NCBI GenBank assembly: GCA_027317045.1
Contig: DAHVFI010000336.1
Span: 1-7,272 of the forward strand
Source of the DNA: Gammaproteobacteria bacterium
GTDB lineage: Bacteria; Pseudomonadota; Gammaproteobacteria; Natronospirales; REEB76
Reading direction: 5' to 3'
DNA: 7,272 bases
Shown here: piece by piece, positions 1 through 6,437 of the stretch
How positions within the stretch are numbered: position 1 is the first letter of the stretch
How the letters are laid out: every line of letters begins with the position of its first letter
Made by a program: the position numbers and the translations under genes
The notes under the pieces: generated by a model
Database searches by the model: none
Told to the model about the DNA's origin: nothing
The model's input: only the letters and a program-made list of their open reading frames with translations

Positions 1-2
1 AA

Positions 3-656
3 GCCGGCATGCGCGTGCTGGATATCGGCTGCGGCTGGGGCGAGGCCCTGAAACTCGCCGTGGAACGCTATGGCATCACAGGCGTGGGCATCACCGTGTC
101 CGAACAACAAGCCGACTATGCGCGCGCCATCAGCAAAGGTCTGCCCATCGAAGTCCGGTTACAGGATTACCGGCTGCTCAACGAGAAATTCGACCGCATT
201 TTCTCCATCGGCATGTTCGAGCATGTGGGCGTGAAAAATTATCCCGCTTACATGCGGGTGGTGCGTCGCTGCCTCAAGGACGACGGACTGTTTCTCCTGC
301 ACAGCATCGGCGGCAACAAGTCGGTGCACGATACCGACCCCTGGATCGCCAAGTACATTTTCCCCAACGGCATGCTGCCGTCCATCAAACAAATCGCCGC
401 CGCTACGGAAGATTTCTTCATCATGGAGGACTGGCACAACTTCAGTGTGCATTACGACAGAACCTTGCAGGTTTGGCGGCGTAACTTCGAAAATGGCTGG
501 GCTGAACTGAAGCAACAATACAATGAAACATTCCACCGCATGTGGTATTACTACCTGAGCATCAGTGCCGCCTCTTTCCGAGCCCGCAAGAACCAACTGT
601 GGCAGATCGTATTCTCGCCCAAGGGCGTGCCCGGCGGCTACCTGGCGGTGCGCTGA
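3..656 (+). CDS. cfa: Cyclopropane-fatty-acyl-phospholipid synthase, C-terminal part (5' end outside window)
   Basis: Class I SAM-dependent methyltransferase that adds a methylene group from S-adenosylmethionine across the double bond of unsaturated acyl chains in membrane phospholipids. The visible 217 or so residues are the C-terminal part of a family usually near 380-400 residues. The reading frame is open from base 3, so the Met at 9 is internal and not the start. Seen, numbered from that Met: SAM-binding motif I VLDIGCGWG (3-11), the LQDYR segment, GMFEHVG carrying the conserved catalytic-site Glu, FLLHSIGG with the conserved His, DPWIxKYIFPNG, MEDWHNF, and FRARKNQLWQIVFS near the end. 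E. coli Cfa has the same blocks in the same order. The N-terminal lipid-binding part, with its conserved Cys, lies upstream and cannot be checked. The next gene starts 7 bases after the stop, so the two are probably cotranscribed. Identification is secure; the substrate is inferred from family. Confidence 0.95.
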   Translation, partial: AGMRVLDIGCGWGEALKLAVERYGITGVGITVSEQQADYARAISKGLPIEVRLQDYRLLNEKFDRIFSIGMFEHVGVKNYPAYMRVVRRCLKDDGLFLLHSIGGNKSVHDTDPWIAKYIFPNGMLPSIKQIAAATEDFFIMEDWHNFSVHYDRTLQVWRRNFENGWAELKQQYNETFHRMWYYYLSISAASFRARKNQLWQIVFSPKGVPGGYLAVR

Positions 657-663
657 AAAGCCG

Positions 664-1083
664 ATGTTTGAACTGCACCCGCAGCTTGCCAAAGATACAA
701 CTCCACTCGGAAGTTTCAGCCTCTGTCGGCTGCTGCTCATGAACGACAGCCGCTATCCCTGGTTCATCCTGGTACCCGAGCGGCAGAATATCCGCGAGAT
801 CCACGAACTCCAGGACTCTGACCGACGGCTGTTGTGGGATGAATCGGCGCAGCTGTCACGAACACTGGCCGAACTCTTCAAGCCCGACAAACTCAACATC
901 GCGGCCCTTGGTAACCAGGTGCCGCAACTGCATGTCCATCACATCGTGCGCTATACTCACGATCTTGCCTGGCCTGCGCCGGTATGGGGCAAGCTGCCGC
1001 CGAAACCCTATTACGGCGCCGAACTACACAAACTGAAAAACCTACTCACACATGCCATGCATGCCACGCTCCGGCCAATCTAA
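664..1083 (+). CDS. HIT (histidine triad) family protein
   Basis: Small soluble protein of 139 residues in the HIT superfamily, whose members hydrolyse or transfer nucleotides through a His-AMP (or His-NMP) intermediate. The ATG at 664 is chosen because MFELHPQL matches the usual N-terminus of this proteobacterial subgroup; the frame is open further upstream but overlaps cfa there and reads as non-native sequence. Seen: FxLCRLLLMND (18-28), YPWFILVPER (31-40), an acidic helix, then NIAALGNQVPQLHVHHIVRY (78-97), then the WPAPVWG block typical of the subgroup. The triad reads Q88-L-H90-V-H92-H93, so Gln stands where canonical HIT proteins have the first His, while the central His needed for catalysis is kept. 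A GAAAAG stretch just before the ATG could serve as ribosome-binding site. The physiological substrate is unknown; dinucleoside polyphosphates or aminoacyl-AMP are family-level guesses. Confidence 0.85.
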   Translation: MFELHPQLAKDTTPLGSFSLCRLLLMNDSRYPWFILVPERQNIREIHELQDSDRRLLWDESAQLSRTLAELFKPDKLNIAALGNQVPQLHVHHIVRYTHDLAWPAPVWGKLPPKPYYGAELHKLKNLLTHAMHATLRPI

Positions 1084-1101
1084 GCGTGCGCCCGGCTGTG
1101 G

Positions 1102-1107
1102 GATAAT
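1102..1107 (+). promoter_or_regulatory. Candidate extended -10 promoter box for nudC
   Basis: GATAAT at 1102-1107, preceded by TGG at 1099-1101, gives TGnGATAAT, an extended -10 arrangement in the 56-base gap between the HIT gene and nudC. Transcription would start near 1113-1115, giving a leader of about 25 bases. No good -35 hexamer is seen at the right spacing, as expected for an extended -10 promoter. This is a by-eye match, not demonstrated. Confidence 0.38.
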
Positions 1108-1139
1108 GCCTTCCGCATTTCCCTGATCCTGATTTGTGC

Positions 1140-2090
1140 ATGCTCAATTTCGGCGAACTGCCTTTCATATTCTCCGCACCGGATCTCGACCGGTTAGCGA
1201 TCCATCGTCATGACGATGTCCAATACGCGGCGCAACTCGCGGATTCCACCACCCGCTTCGTGCCGGTGTGCGGCGACCAGAACGTGCTGCGTGGGGATGG
1301 CATTACACCTTTGATATTGGACGTGATAAGCGCGCAATCACTGATTGCCGAAGCTCATTGCGTGGTACTGCTCGGGAATTTTCAAGGCCAAACCTACCTG
1401 GCCCTGGGCCTGTCCAACGGCATCGCGCTGTCCGGGGACACGCTGACGCTCACCAATCTGCGGCCGCAATTCGGCAAACTCGATCATGGCACGCTGACAC
1501 TGCTGGGCTACGCCCGCGCCATGGTGCATTGGCATCTGCAAAACCGCTATTGCGGAAAATGTGGTGCGCCGACACACAGCCGCCATGCCGGCCATGAATT
1601 GCATTGCAGCCGCTGCGGCAACATCCTGTATCCGCGCGTCAATCCCGCCATCATTGTACTGGTCACCCGTGAGGGCCGCTGCCTGTTGGGCCGGCAGTTG
1701 TCCGGCAACCGTTATTCCACCCTCGCCGGATTCGTGGAGCCGGGAGAAAGTCTGGAAGCGACCGTGCGCCGCGAGGTACAGGAGGAAACCAATATCCGGG
1801 TCGCCTGCATGCAGTACCGCGCATCACAACCCTGGCCTTATCCGGCCTCGCTCATGCTCGGGTTTCATGCGCTGGCGGAAAACACCGACACCCACTGCAA
1901 CGACGGTGAACTGGCCGAGGCGCGTTGGTTCTCGCGCGCCGACATCATCCAGGGTCTGCGCAACAACCGCCTGACTTTGTCCACACCTCAGTCCATTTCC
2001 TATTGGCTGCTCCGTGAATGGTTTGAGGAAACCGGTGAGTTCACACTGGGGAATTTCAATCCTGTTGACACTCATGACGCCCGTTCATGA
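1140..2090 (+). CDS. nudC: NAD(H) pyrophosphatase NudC (Nudix hydrolase)
   Basis: Hydrolyses NADH/NAD+ to NMN(H) and AMP; in E. coli the enzyme also removes NAD caps from RNA 5' ends. The protein is 316 residues from the ATG at 1140. A TTG at 1134 would add two residues, and no strong ribosome-binding site separates the two. Layout: an N-terminal NudC-type domain (about 1-130), a zinc ribbon with four Cys (C138, C141, C156, C159) in YCGKCGAP and HCSRCG, then the Nudix domain. The Nudix box runs from G197 to I219 (GFVEPGE, then REVQEETNI), followed by SQPWPYPASLM (229-239), the array diagnostic for NADH-specific Nudix enzymes. One oddity is that the Gly in the usual EExGU end of the box is Asn here. 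It is longer than E. coli NudC (257 residues), because the N-terminal domain is fuller. Its stop overlaps the next start (ATGA), so translation is probably coupled. Confidence 0.93.
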   Translation: MLNFGELPFIFSAPDLDRLAIHRHDDVQYAAQLADSTTRFVPVCGDQNVLRGDGITPLILDVISAQSLIAEAHCVVLLGNFQGQTYLALGLSNGIALSGDTLTLTNLRPQFGKLDHGTLTLLGYARAMVHWHLQNRYCGKCGAPTHSRHAGHELHCSRCGNILYPRVNPAIIVLVTREGRCLLGRQLSGNRYSTLAGFVEPGESLEATVRREVQEETNIRVACMQYRASQPWPYPASLMLGFHALAENTDTHCNDGELAEARWFSRADIIQGLRNNRLTLSTPQSISYWLLREWFEETGEFTLGNFNPVDTHDARS

Positions 2091-3004
2091 ATAACACCGG
2101 CCCGATGGTGAAGCGTGAGAATATTCCGGCGCTGATCGCGCTGATGGCGTTGGCATTTCTTTGGGGCTACAACTGGGTGGCGATGAAAGTCGGCCTGCGG
2201 TATGCCGCGCCATTCGATTTCGTGGCACTGCGCACCATCCTGGGTGGCCTGTGTCTGCTGCTGGTACTGCTGCTGCTACGGCGGCCGTTGAGACCCCGCA
2301 ACCTGCGCGCGGTGCTCTGGCTGGGCTTCTTCCAGACTACTTTGTTCACCACTCTGGCCTTCTGGTCGCTGGTGCATGGCGGTGCCGGCAAGGCCGCGGT
2401 GTTGTGTTACACCATGCCGTTCTGGGTCATCCTGCTGGCCGTACCATTCCTCGGTGAACGCATGCGCGGGCTGCAATGGTTAGCGGTGCTGGTGGCGCTC
2501 GCCGGCATGCTATGTATCTTTGAACCCTGGCACCGGAATCCGGATCTGGTGAGCAGCAGCATCGCGGTGCTGGCGGGCGCCGCCTGGGGCGCAAGCGTGA
2601 TTGTCGCCAAGAAAATCCCGGTGAATTCCATGTGGGAATTGGTGTCTCTCAGCGGCTGGCAGATGCTGCTTGGCGGTATCCCCATCGTGCTCATCGCTTG
2701 GTGGCTGCCATCCCATCCGATCCAGTGGAGCGGGGCCTTCATCTGGTCGCTGTTCTACAACGTGATACCCGCCAACGCGTTGGCATGGCTGCTGTGGCTG
2801 TACGTATTGCAGCGTCTGTCCGCCAGCATCAGCGGACTTTGCTCCCTCGCAGTACCGGTAGTGGGCGTCCTGGCTGCGTGGCTGCAACTCGGTGAACGGC
2901 CGGGGTATTCAGAAGCTGTGGGCATGGCCCTTATCATCATCGCACTGGCGATGCTGTCTGCAGCTGCCTTTTTCCGGAGGACCGCTACGCCTGGGCGCGC
3001 ATAA
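2087..3004 (+). CDS. EamA/DMT-family inner-membrane transporter
   Basis: Predicted inner-membrane permease of the drug/metabolite transporter superfamily, 305 residues, with two tandem EamA repeats and about ten hydrophobic helices. Seen: repeat 1 opens with FLWGYNWVAMK (24-34) and the conserved Arg in FVALR (49), and has LGER at 122-125. Repeat 2 begins near 155 with AGAAWGASVIVAKK and repeats the LGER at 268-271. The C-terminus is short and basic (FRRTATPGRA), compatible with a cytoplasmic end. The ATG at 2087 overlaps the nudC stop by 4 bases; an internal ATG at 2105 (MVKRENIP) is an alternative start that would drop six residues. Family members export amino acids, nucleotide-related compounds or other small metabolites, and substrate cannot be deduced from sequence. 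Coupling to nudC might hint at nucleotide or nicotinamide metabolism, but that is speculation. Confidence 0.88.
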   Translation: MNNTGPMVKRENIPALIALMALAFLWGYNWVAMKVGLRYAAPFDFVALRTILGGLCLLLVLLLLRRPLRPRNLRAVLWLGFFQTTLFTTLAFWSLVHGGAGKAAVLCYTMPFWVILLAVPFLGERMRGLQWLAVLVALAGMLCIFEPWHRNPDLVSSSIAVLAGAAWGASVIVAKKIPVNSMWELVSLSGWQMLLGGIPIVLIAWWLPSHPIQWSGAFIWSLFYNVIPANALAWLLWLYVLQRLSASISGLCSLAVPVVGVLAAWLQLGERPGYSEAVGMALIIIALAMLSAAAFFRRTATPGRA

Positions 3005-3028
3005 ACCGGAGCGCCTGAAACCGGCGGC

Positions 3029-3034
3029 TATAAT
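3029..3034 (+). promoter_or_regulatory. TATAAT -10 box abutting the NRDE gene; probable leaderless start
   Basis: A perfect TATAAT at 3029-3034 is followed by six bases (GCCCGC) and then the ATG at 3041. With the usual 7-base spacing from the end of the -10 box, transcription would begin on or beside the A of the ATG, giving a leaderless mRNA. No ribosome-binding site is possible in such a transcript. No clear TTGACA-like -35 box lies 16-18 bases upstream. By-eye call. Confidence 0.45.
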
Positions 3035-3040
3035 GCCCGC

Positions 3041-3814
3041 ATGTGCCTGCTGGTATTCGCCTGGAAAACCCACCCCGACTATCCGCTGGTGTTCGCCGGC
3101 AACCGCGACGAACTGCACTCGCGGTCTTCCGCCGCGGCGGGCTTTTGGCATGATGCACCACAGGTATTGGGCGGGCGCGATCTGCAAGCCGGCGGTACCT
3201 GGCTCGGCGTCACCAGCAGCGGGCATTTTGCCGTGGTCACCAATTACCGCGAAGCACCCACTCCTCAAAAAGCACCGCGATCCCGCGGCGCGCTTGCCGC
3301 CGATTTCCTGCGCTCTGATACCCCGGCGGATACCTATATTAATGAAGTCGTAAAGCGCGCCGGGGATTACGGTGCATTCAGCCTCATCCTGGGCGAGCCC
3401 ACAGCGCTCTGGTATTTCTCCAATCGGGGTGAACCTGAACCAAGGAAAGTGCCGCCCGGCATACATGGACTCAGCAATCATCAATTGGATACGCCCTGGC
3501 CGAAAGTCACACGCAGCGTGGCGCGTTTGGATTTGTTATTGGAACGCCCGGCATTGACCGCCGAAGCGCTATTCATGCTGCTGGCTGATCGTACGCCGGT
3601 AGCCGACGCTGAACTGCCGGATACCGGCATCGGGGTGGAGCGCGAACGCCAGTTGTCGCCGGTGTTCGTGACTCATCAAATATACGGCACGCGCTGTTCC
3701 AGCGTGATTTTCCTGGAGGCCGACGACGGTTTGCGCTTTGCCGAACGGCGTTTTGATCCGGTGGGGCAGTCACTGGAAACCCGCCATTTCCACATCACCG
3801 GGAGAACCTCATGA
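3041..3814 (+). CDS. NRDE/TANGO2-family protein
   Basis: Conserved 257-residue protein of the NRDE (TANGO2) family. Seen: N-terminus MCLLVFAW with the conserved Cys2 right after Met, the name-giving NRDE at residues 21-24, GGRDLQAGGTWLGV, and FAVVTNYRE, all in the order expected for the family. Near the C-terminus YGTRCSSVIFL is the other typical block. The fold is thought to resemble N-terminal-nucleophile hydrolases, with Cys2 exposed after removal of Met, but no enzyme activity is settled. The animal homologues TANGO2 and HRG-9 have been linked to haem trafficking. The ATG at 3041 is fixed by the MC start, which is strongly conserved. The stop overlaps the next start by 4 bases (ATGA), so this gene and the S9 peptidase are probably translated together. 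Family assignment is firm; the role here is unknown. Confidence 0.9.
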   Translation: MCLLVFAWKTHPDYPLVFAGNRDELHSRSSAAAGFWHDAPQVLGGRDLQAGGTWLGVTSSGHFAVVTNYREAPTPQKAPRSRGALAADFLRSDTPADTYINEVVKRAGDYGAFSLILGEPTALWYFSNRGEPEPRKVPPGIHGLSNHQLDTPWPKVTRSVARLDLLLERPALTAEALFMLLADRTPVADAELPDTGIGVERERQLSPVFVTHQIYGTRCSSVIFLEADDGLRFAERRFDPVGQSLETRHFHITGRTS

Positions 3815-5700
3815 GGCATCCCGCCGCTTGCGGCGGCTGGCTATCAGCTCTCGGTGCGGCGCGCGTCGCCGCCGGCAACCTGCGCCTGATGCAACCGCGC
3901 ATTGCGGGTGATTGCGTGTACTGGGTGGAAAACCGGCCGGCGGAAAACGGCCGCGGCGTCTTGGTGTGCAAGCGCACGGGCGAGAGCCGCCGGGATCTCA
4001 CGCCGCCGCCGTTCAGTGTCAGAAGCCGGGCACATGAATACGGCGGCGGAGCCTACGCCATCAGCAGCGACAGGGTATTCTTCGTCAACGACAGCGACCA
4101 ACAAATTTACCGCCTGCCGACCGCGGGCGGCGCGCCACATCAATTGACAACCGCGCGCAATTGCCGGTTTGCGGACTTGTTGCCGGATGAACGGCGCCGG
4201 CGGCTGGTATGCGTGTGTGAAAACCACACCGAGGAATCCGCGCAGCCGGTCAATTCCCTGGTATCGGTCGCTCTGCGGGGCGGCGCGCTCACCACCCTCG
4301 TGCGCGGTTACGATTTTTACAGTTCGCCGGCCATGCATCCCGGTGGCCGACAACTTGCCTGGCTCGGCTGGAATCATCCTCACATGCCCTGGGACGCTTG
4401 CGAGCTGTGGCTCGCGGAACTCGATGCTGCGGGCGCCGTGCAAAACCCGCGCTGCATTGCCGGCGGTGCGGATGAATCCGTATTTCAGCCGCAGTTCGCC
4501 CCGGATGGCGGCCTGTATTTCATTTCAGACCGGGATGGCTTCTGGAATATCTATAAGTATACGGATGGCAAAACCCACAGCGTCACCCGCGAACCCATGG
4601 ATCATGGTTTCGCGCAATGGCTGTTCGGCATGTCCAGTTACGGCTTCATGGCGAATGGCGGGCTGTGTGCGACACGTCTGCGCCAGGGCTGCTCCGAACT
4701 GCTACGTATCGGTGCCGACGGAAAAACACAGGTGCTTGCCGGTAATTTTACCCAGATTGAACACCTGCACCTACACGGGAACAAGCTGGTGTTGCTGGCC
4801 GGCGATCCCACACATCGGTTGGCAGTAATGCTGGTCGAAGGGGGACAATCAACGGTACTCAATGAAACTGAAGATTTGGTTCCTGCGGAGTTCCTGAGCA
4901 CGCCCGAAGCCATCGTTTACCCCACCACCGATGGCGAAACCGCCCATGCTTGGTTCTACCCGCCCCGCAATCCGGATTTCTGCGTCGCGGCCGCCGAAAA
5001 GCCGCCGCTGCTGGTGAAATGCCACGGTGGCCCCACCGCCATGGACGGCAACGGCCTGGACCCGCGCATCCAGTTCTGGACCAGCCGCGGCTTTGCGGTG
5101 GCGGACGTGAACTATCGCGGCAGCAGCGGCTATGGCCGCGCCTACCGCCGCAGCCTCCACGGCCAATGGGGCATCAAGGATGTGGAGGATTGCATGCATG
5201 CGGCGCGCCAGCTGGTGAACACGGGACGGGTGGATGGCGAGCGTCTCATCATCAGCGGCAGCAGCGCCGGCGGTTTCACGGTGTTGTGCGCACTGGCCTT
5301 CCATGATTTATTCAAGGCCGGCGCGGTCTATTACGGCATCAGTGAGTTGGCCAGCGCCATGACCGACACCCACAAATTCGAAGCACATTACGGCAACAGC
5401 CTGCTGGGTCCATGGCCCGCGGCCCGCGATCTTTACCGCGCACGTTCGCCGTTATATGCGGCTGATAACATCAATTGTCCGGTAATCTTCTTCCAGGGTC
5501 TCAAGGACCGGGTGGTGCCCCCCGATCAAACACAACGCATGCTGCAAGCGCTGCGCGCCAAAAAACTGCCGGTGGACTATGTGACTTTCGCCGAAGAGGG
5601 CCACGGTTTCCGTCGCAGCGAGAACATTCAGCGCGCCCTGGAGGCCGAGCTTGCCTTCTATGCACGTATCTTTGGATTTACGCCGACTGCTTGTGCATAA
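3811..5700 (+). CDS. S9-family serine peptidase (prolyl oligopeptidase / acylaminoacyl-peptidase type)
   Basis: Soluble serine peptidase of 629 residues with an N-terminal beta-propeller (about 1-370) and a C-terminal alpha/beta-hydrolase domain (about 380-629). Propeller marks include HEYGGGAY (75-82), the AWLGWNHPHMPWD segment and LYFISDRDGFWNIY. The catalytic domain shows HGGPT (405-409, oxyanion region), WTSRGFAVADVNYRGSSGYGR, the nucleophile in GSSAGG (S485), the acid in GLKDRVVPP (D566) and the His in EEGHGF (H598), so the triad is complete. DTHKFE and FFQGLKD are also typical of this COG1506-like group. The start at 3811 fits: GGWLSAL...RLMQPRI...VYWVENRPAE...GR corresponds to the usual family N-terminus, although the normal first-blade motif is degraded. 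No signal peptide is evident, so it is probably cytoplasmic and acts on short peptides. The natural substrate is unknown. A GC-rich hairpin lies in its first codons. Confidence 0.92.
   Translation: MRHPAACGGWLSALGAARVAAGNLRLMQPRIAGDCVYWVENRPAENGRGVLVCKRTGESRRDLTPPPFSVRSRAHEYGGGAYAISSDRVFFVNDSDQQIYRLPTAGGAPHQLTTARNCRFADLLPDERRRRLVCVCENHTEESAQPVNSLVSVALRGGALTTLVRGYDFYSSPAMHPGGRQLAWLGWNHPHMPWDACELWLAELDAAGAVQNPRCIAGGADESVFQPQFAPDGGLYFISDRDGFWNIYKYTDGKTHSVTREPMDHGFAQWLFGMSSYGFMANGGLCATRLRQGCSELLRIGADGKTQVLAGNFTQIEHLHLHGNKLVLLAGDPTHRLAVMLVEGGQSTVLNETEDLVPAEFLSTPEAIVYPTTDGETAHAWFYPPRNPDFCVAAAEKPPLLVKCHGGPTAMDGNGLDPRIQFWTSRGFAVADVNYRGSSGYGRAYRRSLHGQWGIKDVEDCMHAARQLVNTGRVDGERLIISGSSAGGFTVLCALAFHDLFKAGAVYYGISELASAMTDTHKFEAHYGNSLLGPWPAARDLYRARSPLYAADNINCPVIFFQGLKDRVVPPDQTQRMLQALRAKKLPVDYVTFAEEGHGFRRSENIQRALEAELAFYARIFGFTPTACA
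3821..3836 (+). other. Strong GC hairpin within the first codons of the S9 peptidase gene
   Basis: CCGCCGC at 3821-3827 and GCGGCGG at 3830-3836 are perfect inverted repeats two bases apart. In RNA this would fold as six G-C pairs closed by a CUUG tetraloop, starting ten bases after the start of the ATG at 3811. It sits just after the translational coupling site with the NRDE gene and could slow initiation or limit independent entry of ribosomes. There is no U-run after it, so it is not an intrinsic terminator. Function is inferred only. Confidence 0.4.
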
Positions 5701-5744
5701 AAGCCGGAAACACACTGGATGGAAAGCCGCGTGCCATGAGTGCC

Positions 5745-5949
5745 TTGCGGGTATTGCAACCCGGTGTAGAACGCCACCGTGCCCGCCCTGGGAAAATCCC
5801 GCCAGCACGATGCGCGCGGCCAGGATTCCGCGGGCATTCTCCCGCGCAATCAGCGCTTCCAGCGTGGCACGCGCCGCCAGCATGCCGGCCTTATCCCGCG
5901 GCTGATGCAAGCCGATCCTCACGATGTCGAAGTTGGCAGAAGTAGTGCC
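5745..5949 (-). pseudogene. Remnant of a carboxylesterase / phospholipase-like alpha/beta hydrolase
   Basis: Read on the minus strand from 5949, the translation gives NFDIVRIG, then DKAGMLAARATLEALIAREN, then ARIVLAGFSQGG. This matches the middle of the bacterial carboxylesterase / acyl-protein-thioesterase family (usually near 220 residues), with GFSQGG as the nucleophile elbow (Ser codon at 5791-5793). Right after GFSQGG the homology continues in another frame as TVAFYTGLQYPQ. One extra C in the CCC run at 5782-5784 (plus strand) explains the switch. Upstream of about 5950 the N-terminal strand and oxyanion region (LHGLG type) are missing, with an in-frame stop at 5965-5967. Downstream, similarity fades at about 5745, before the catalytic Asp and His would appear. 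So the gene is truncated at both ends and frameshifted, and cannot be an active enzyme. It is convergent to the S9 peptidase gene. The identification rests on recognised motifs only. Confidence 0.68.
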
Positions 5950-6130
5950 CTCGTCTACAAAACATTAACAAATGGTAATGCACAGCACTCAACAGTCAAT
6001 TATCATCTCACGTTTTGGCACGGGCATCGGCTGTTACTCGCTGCAGTATAGGGTGTAGCTGGCTGTAGCCATGTACATATAGGTCAACACTTGACTGCCA
6101 TACAAAGCGCTACACGTTGGGTCCGCCATC
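5950..6130. other. AT-richer intergenic segment upstream of the opgH block
   Basis: No gene is supported here. Base composition falls abruptly after about 5950 compared with the preceding 5.9 kb. The segment holds a small perfect inverted repeat (GTCAA-CAC-TTGAC, 6083-6095), an 8-base palindrome ATGTACAT at 6071-6078 and weak TATA-like strings at 6047-6052 and 6076-6081, none with a convincing -35 partner. A promoter for the following genes must lie here or further upstream if they are expressed, but I cannot place it. No terminator hairpin with a U-run was seen after the S9 peptidase gene. Confidence 0.5.
6083..6095. repeat. Short inverted repeat GTCAA-N3-TTGAC (possible operator)
   Basis: GTCAA at 6083-6087 and TTGAC at 6091-6095 form a perfect 5-base inverted repeat with a 3-base centre, 36 bases before the ATG at 6131. 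The symmetry does not extend outward. A dimeric regulator could bind such a site, but a repeat this short also occurs by chance. Confidence 0.22.
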
Positions 6131-6430
6131 ATGCATGAACTACAAATAAATGCTCCGAAAATTAATAGGCTGCGGGCATATGCTAAAGCCCTCGGCAGCG
6201 GATGCGATAATGCGCTTCTGCAATGTCTTTTAAATACCAGTGGGTCGCTTGAAGACATCTTCGAATCGTTTCGCAAGCGCCTCAGTGCAGGCACCGATGG
6301 CGATTTCCTTGCCTTTCGGCTCGTAAGCCGGTTTTCAGCGATCGAAAGTGATTTCCGTCAACCTCCACTAGAACGGCGCCCTCTCGCACCGGCAGTCCAT
6401 ACCCTGAAAACAAGCAATTCAACCAAGTAG
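6131..6430 (+). CDS. Hypothetical 99-residue protein; possible detached N-terminus of OpgH
   Basis: I do not recognise this as a named family on its own. It begins with ATG at 6131 without a clear ribosome-binding site and ends with TAG at 6428-6430, seven bases before the opgH ATG. The product is charged, probably helical, with no membrane segment or signal peptide. Near its C-terminus RQPPLERRPLAPAVHTL (residues about 75-91) resembles the proline-rich segment (PP-I/L-x-R then P-x-x-W) that precedes the first membrane helix in longer OpgH proteins. Removing one A from the AAAA run at 6407-6410 would join this frame to opgH, giving HTLKQAIQPSRLRMELRHW. That suggests a broken or mis-sequenced N-terminal cytoplasmic region of OpgH. 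Alternatively it is a real small gene cotranscribed with opgH, or a non-coding ORF. Codon use resembles opgH more than the upstream genes. Confidence 0.5.
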   Translation: MHELQINAPKINRLRAYAKALGSGCDNALLQCLLNTSGSLEDIFESFRKRLSAGTDGDFLAFRLVSRFSAIESDFRQPPLERRPLAPAVHTLKTSNSTK

Positions 6431-6437
6431 GTTACGG

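Noticed and set aside
159..740. 193-codon minus-strand open frame opposite cfa
   Set aside because: It is antisense to well-conserved Cfa sequence and shows no recognisable domain; a shadow frame typical of GC-rich DNA.
2253..2290. CTG-rich stretch that looks like a triplet repeat
   Set aside because: It encodes a Leu-rich membrane helix of the EamA transporter; codon choice explains it.
3844..4443. 199-codon minus-strand open frame opposite the S9 peptidase
   Set aside because: Arg/Ala-rich shadow frame antisense to the conserved propeller; no motif.
5452..5922. 156-codon minus-strand open frame as an intact esterase gene
   Set aside because: Only its first half resembles a carboxylesterase. 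After GFSQGG the family similarity moves to another frame, and the rest is antisense to the S9 peptidase gene.
6071..6078. ATGTACAT palindrome as an operator
   Set aside because: A single 8-base palindrome without a second copy or a clear promoter next to it is not enough support.
6053..6115. 7-base inverted repeat GTGTAGC / GCTACAC flanking 49 bases, considered as mobile-element ends
   Set aside because: Too short and not extendable, with no transposase or target duplication; expected by chance.
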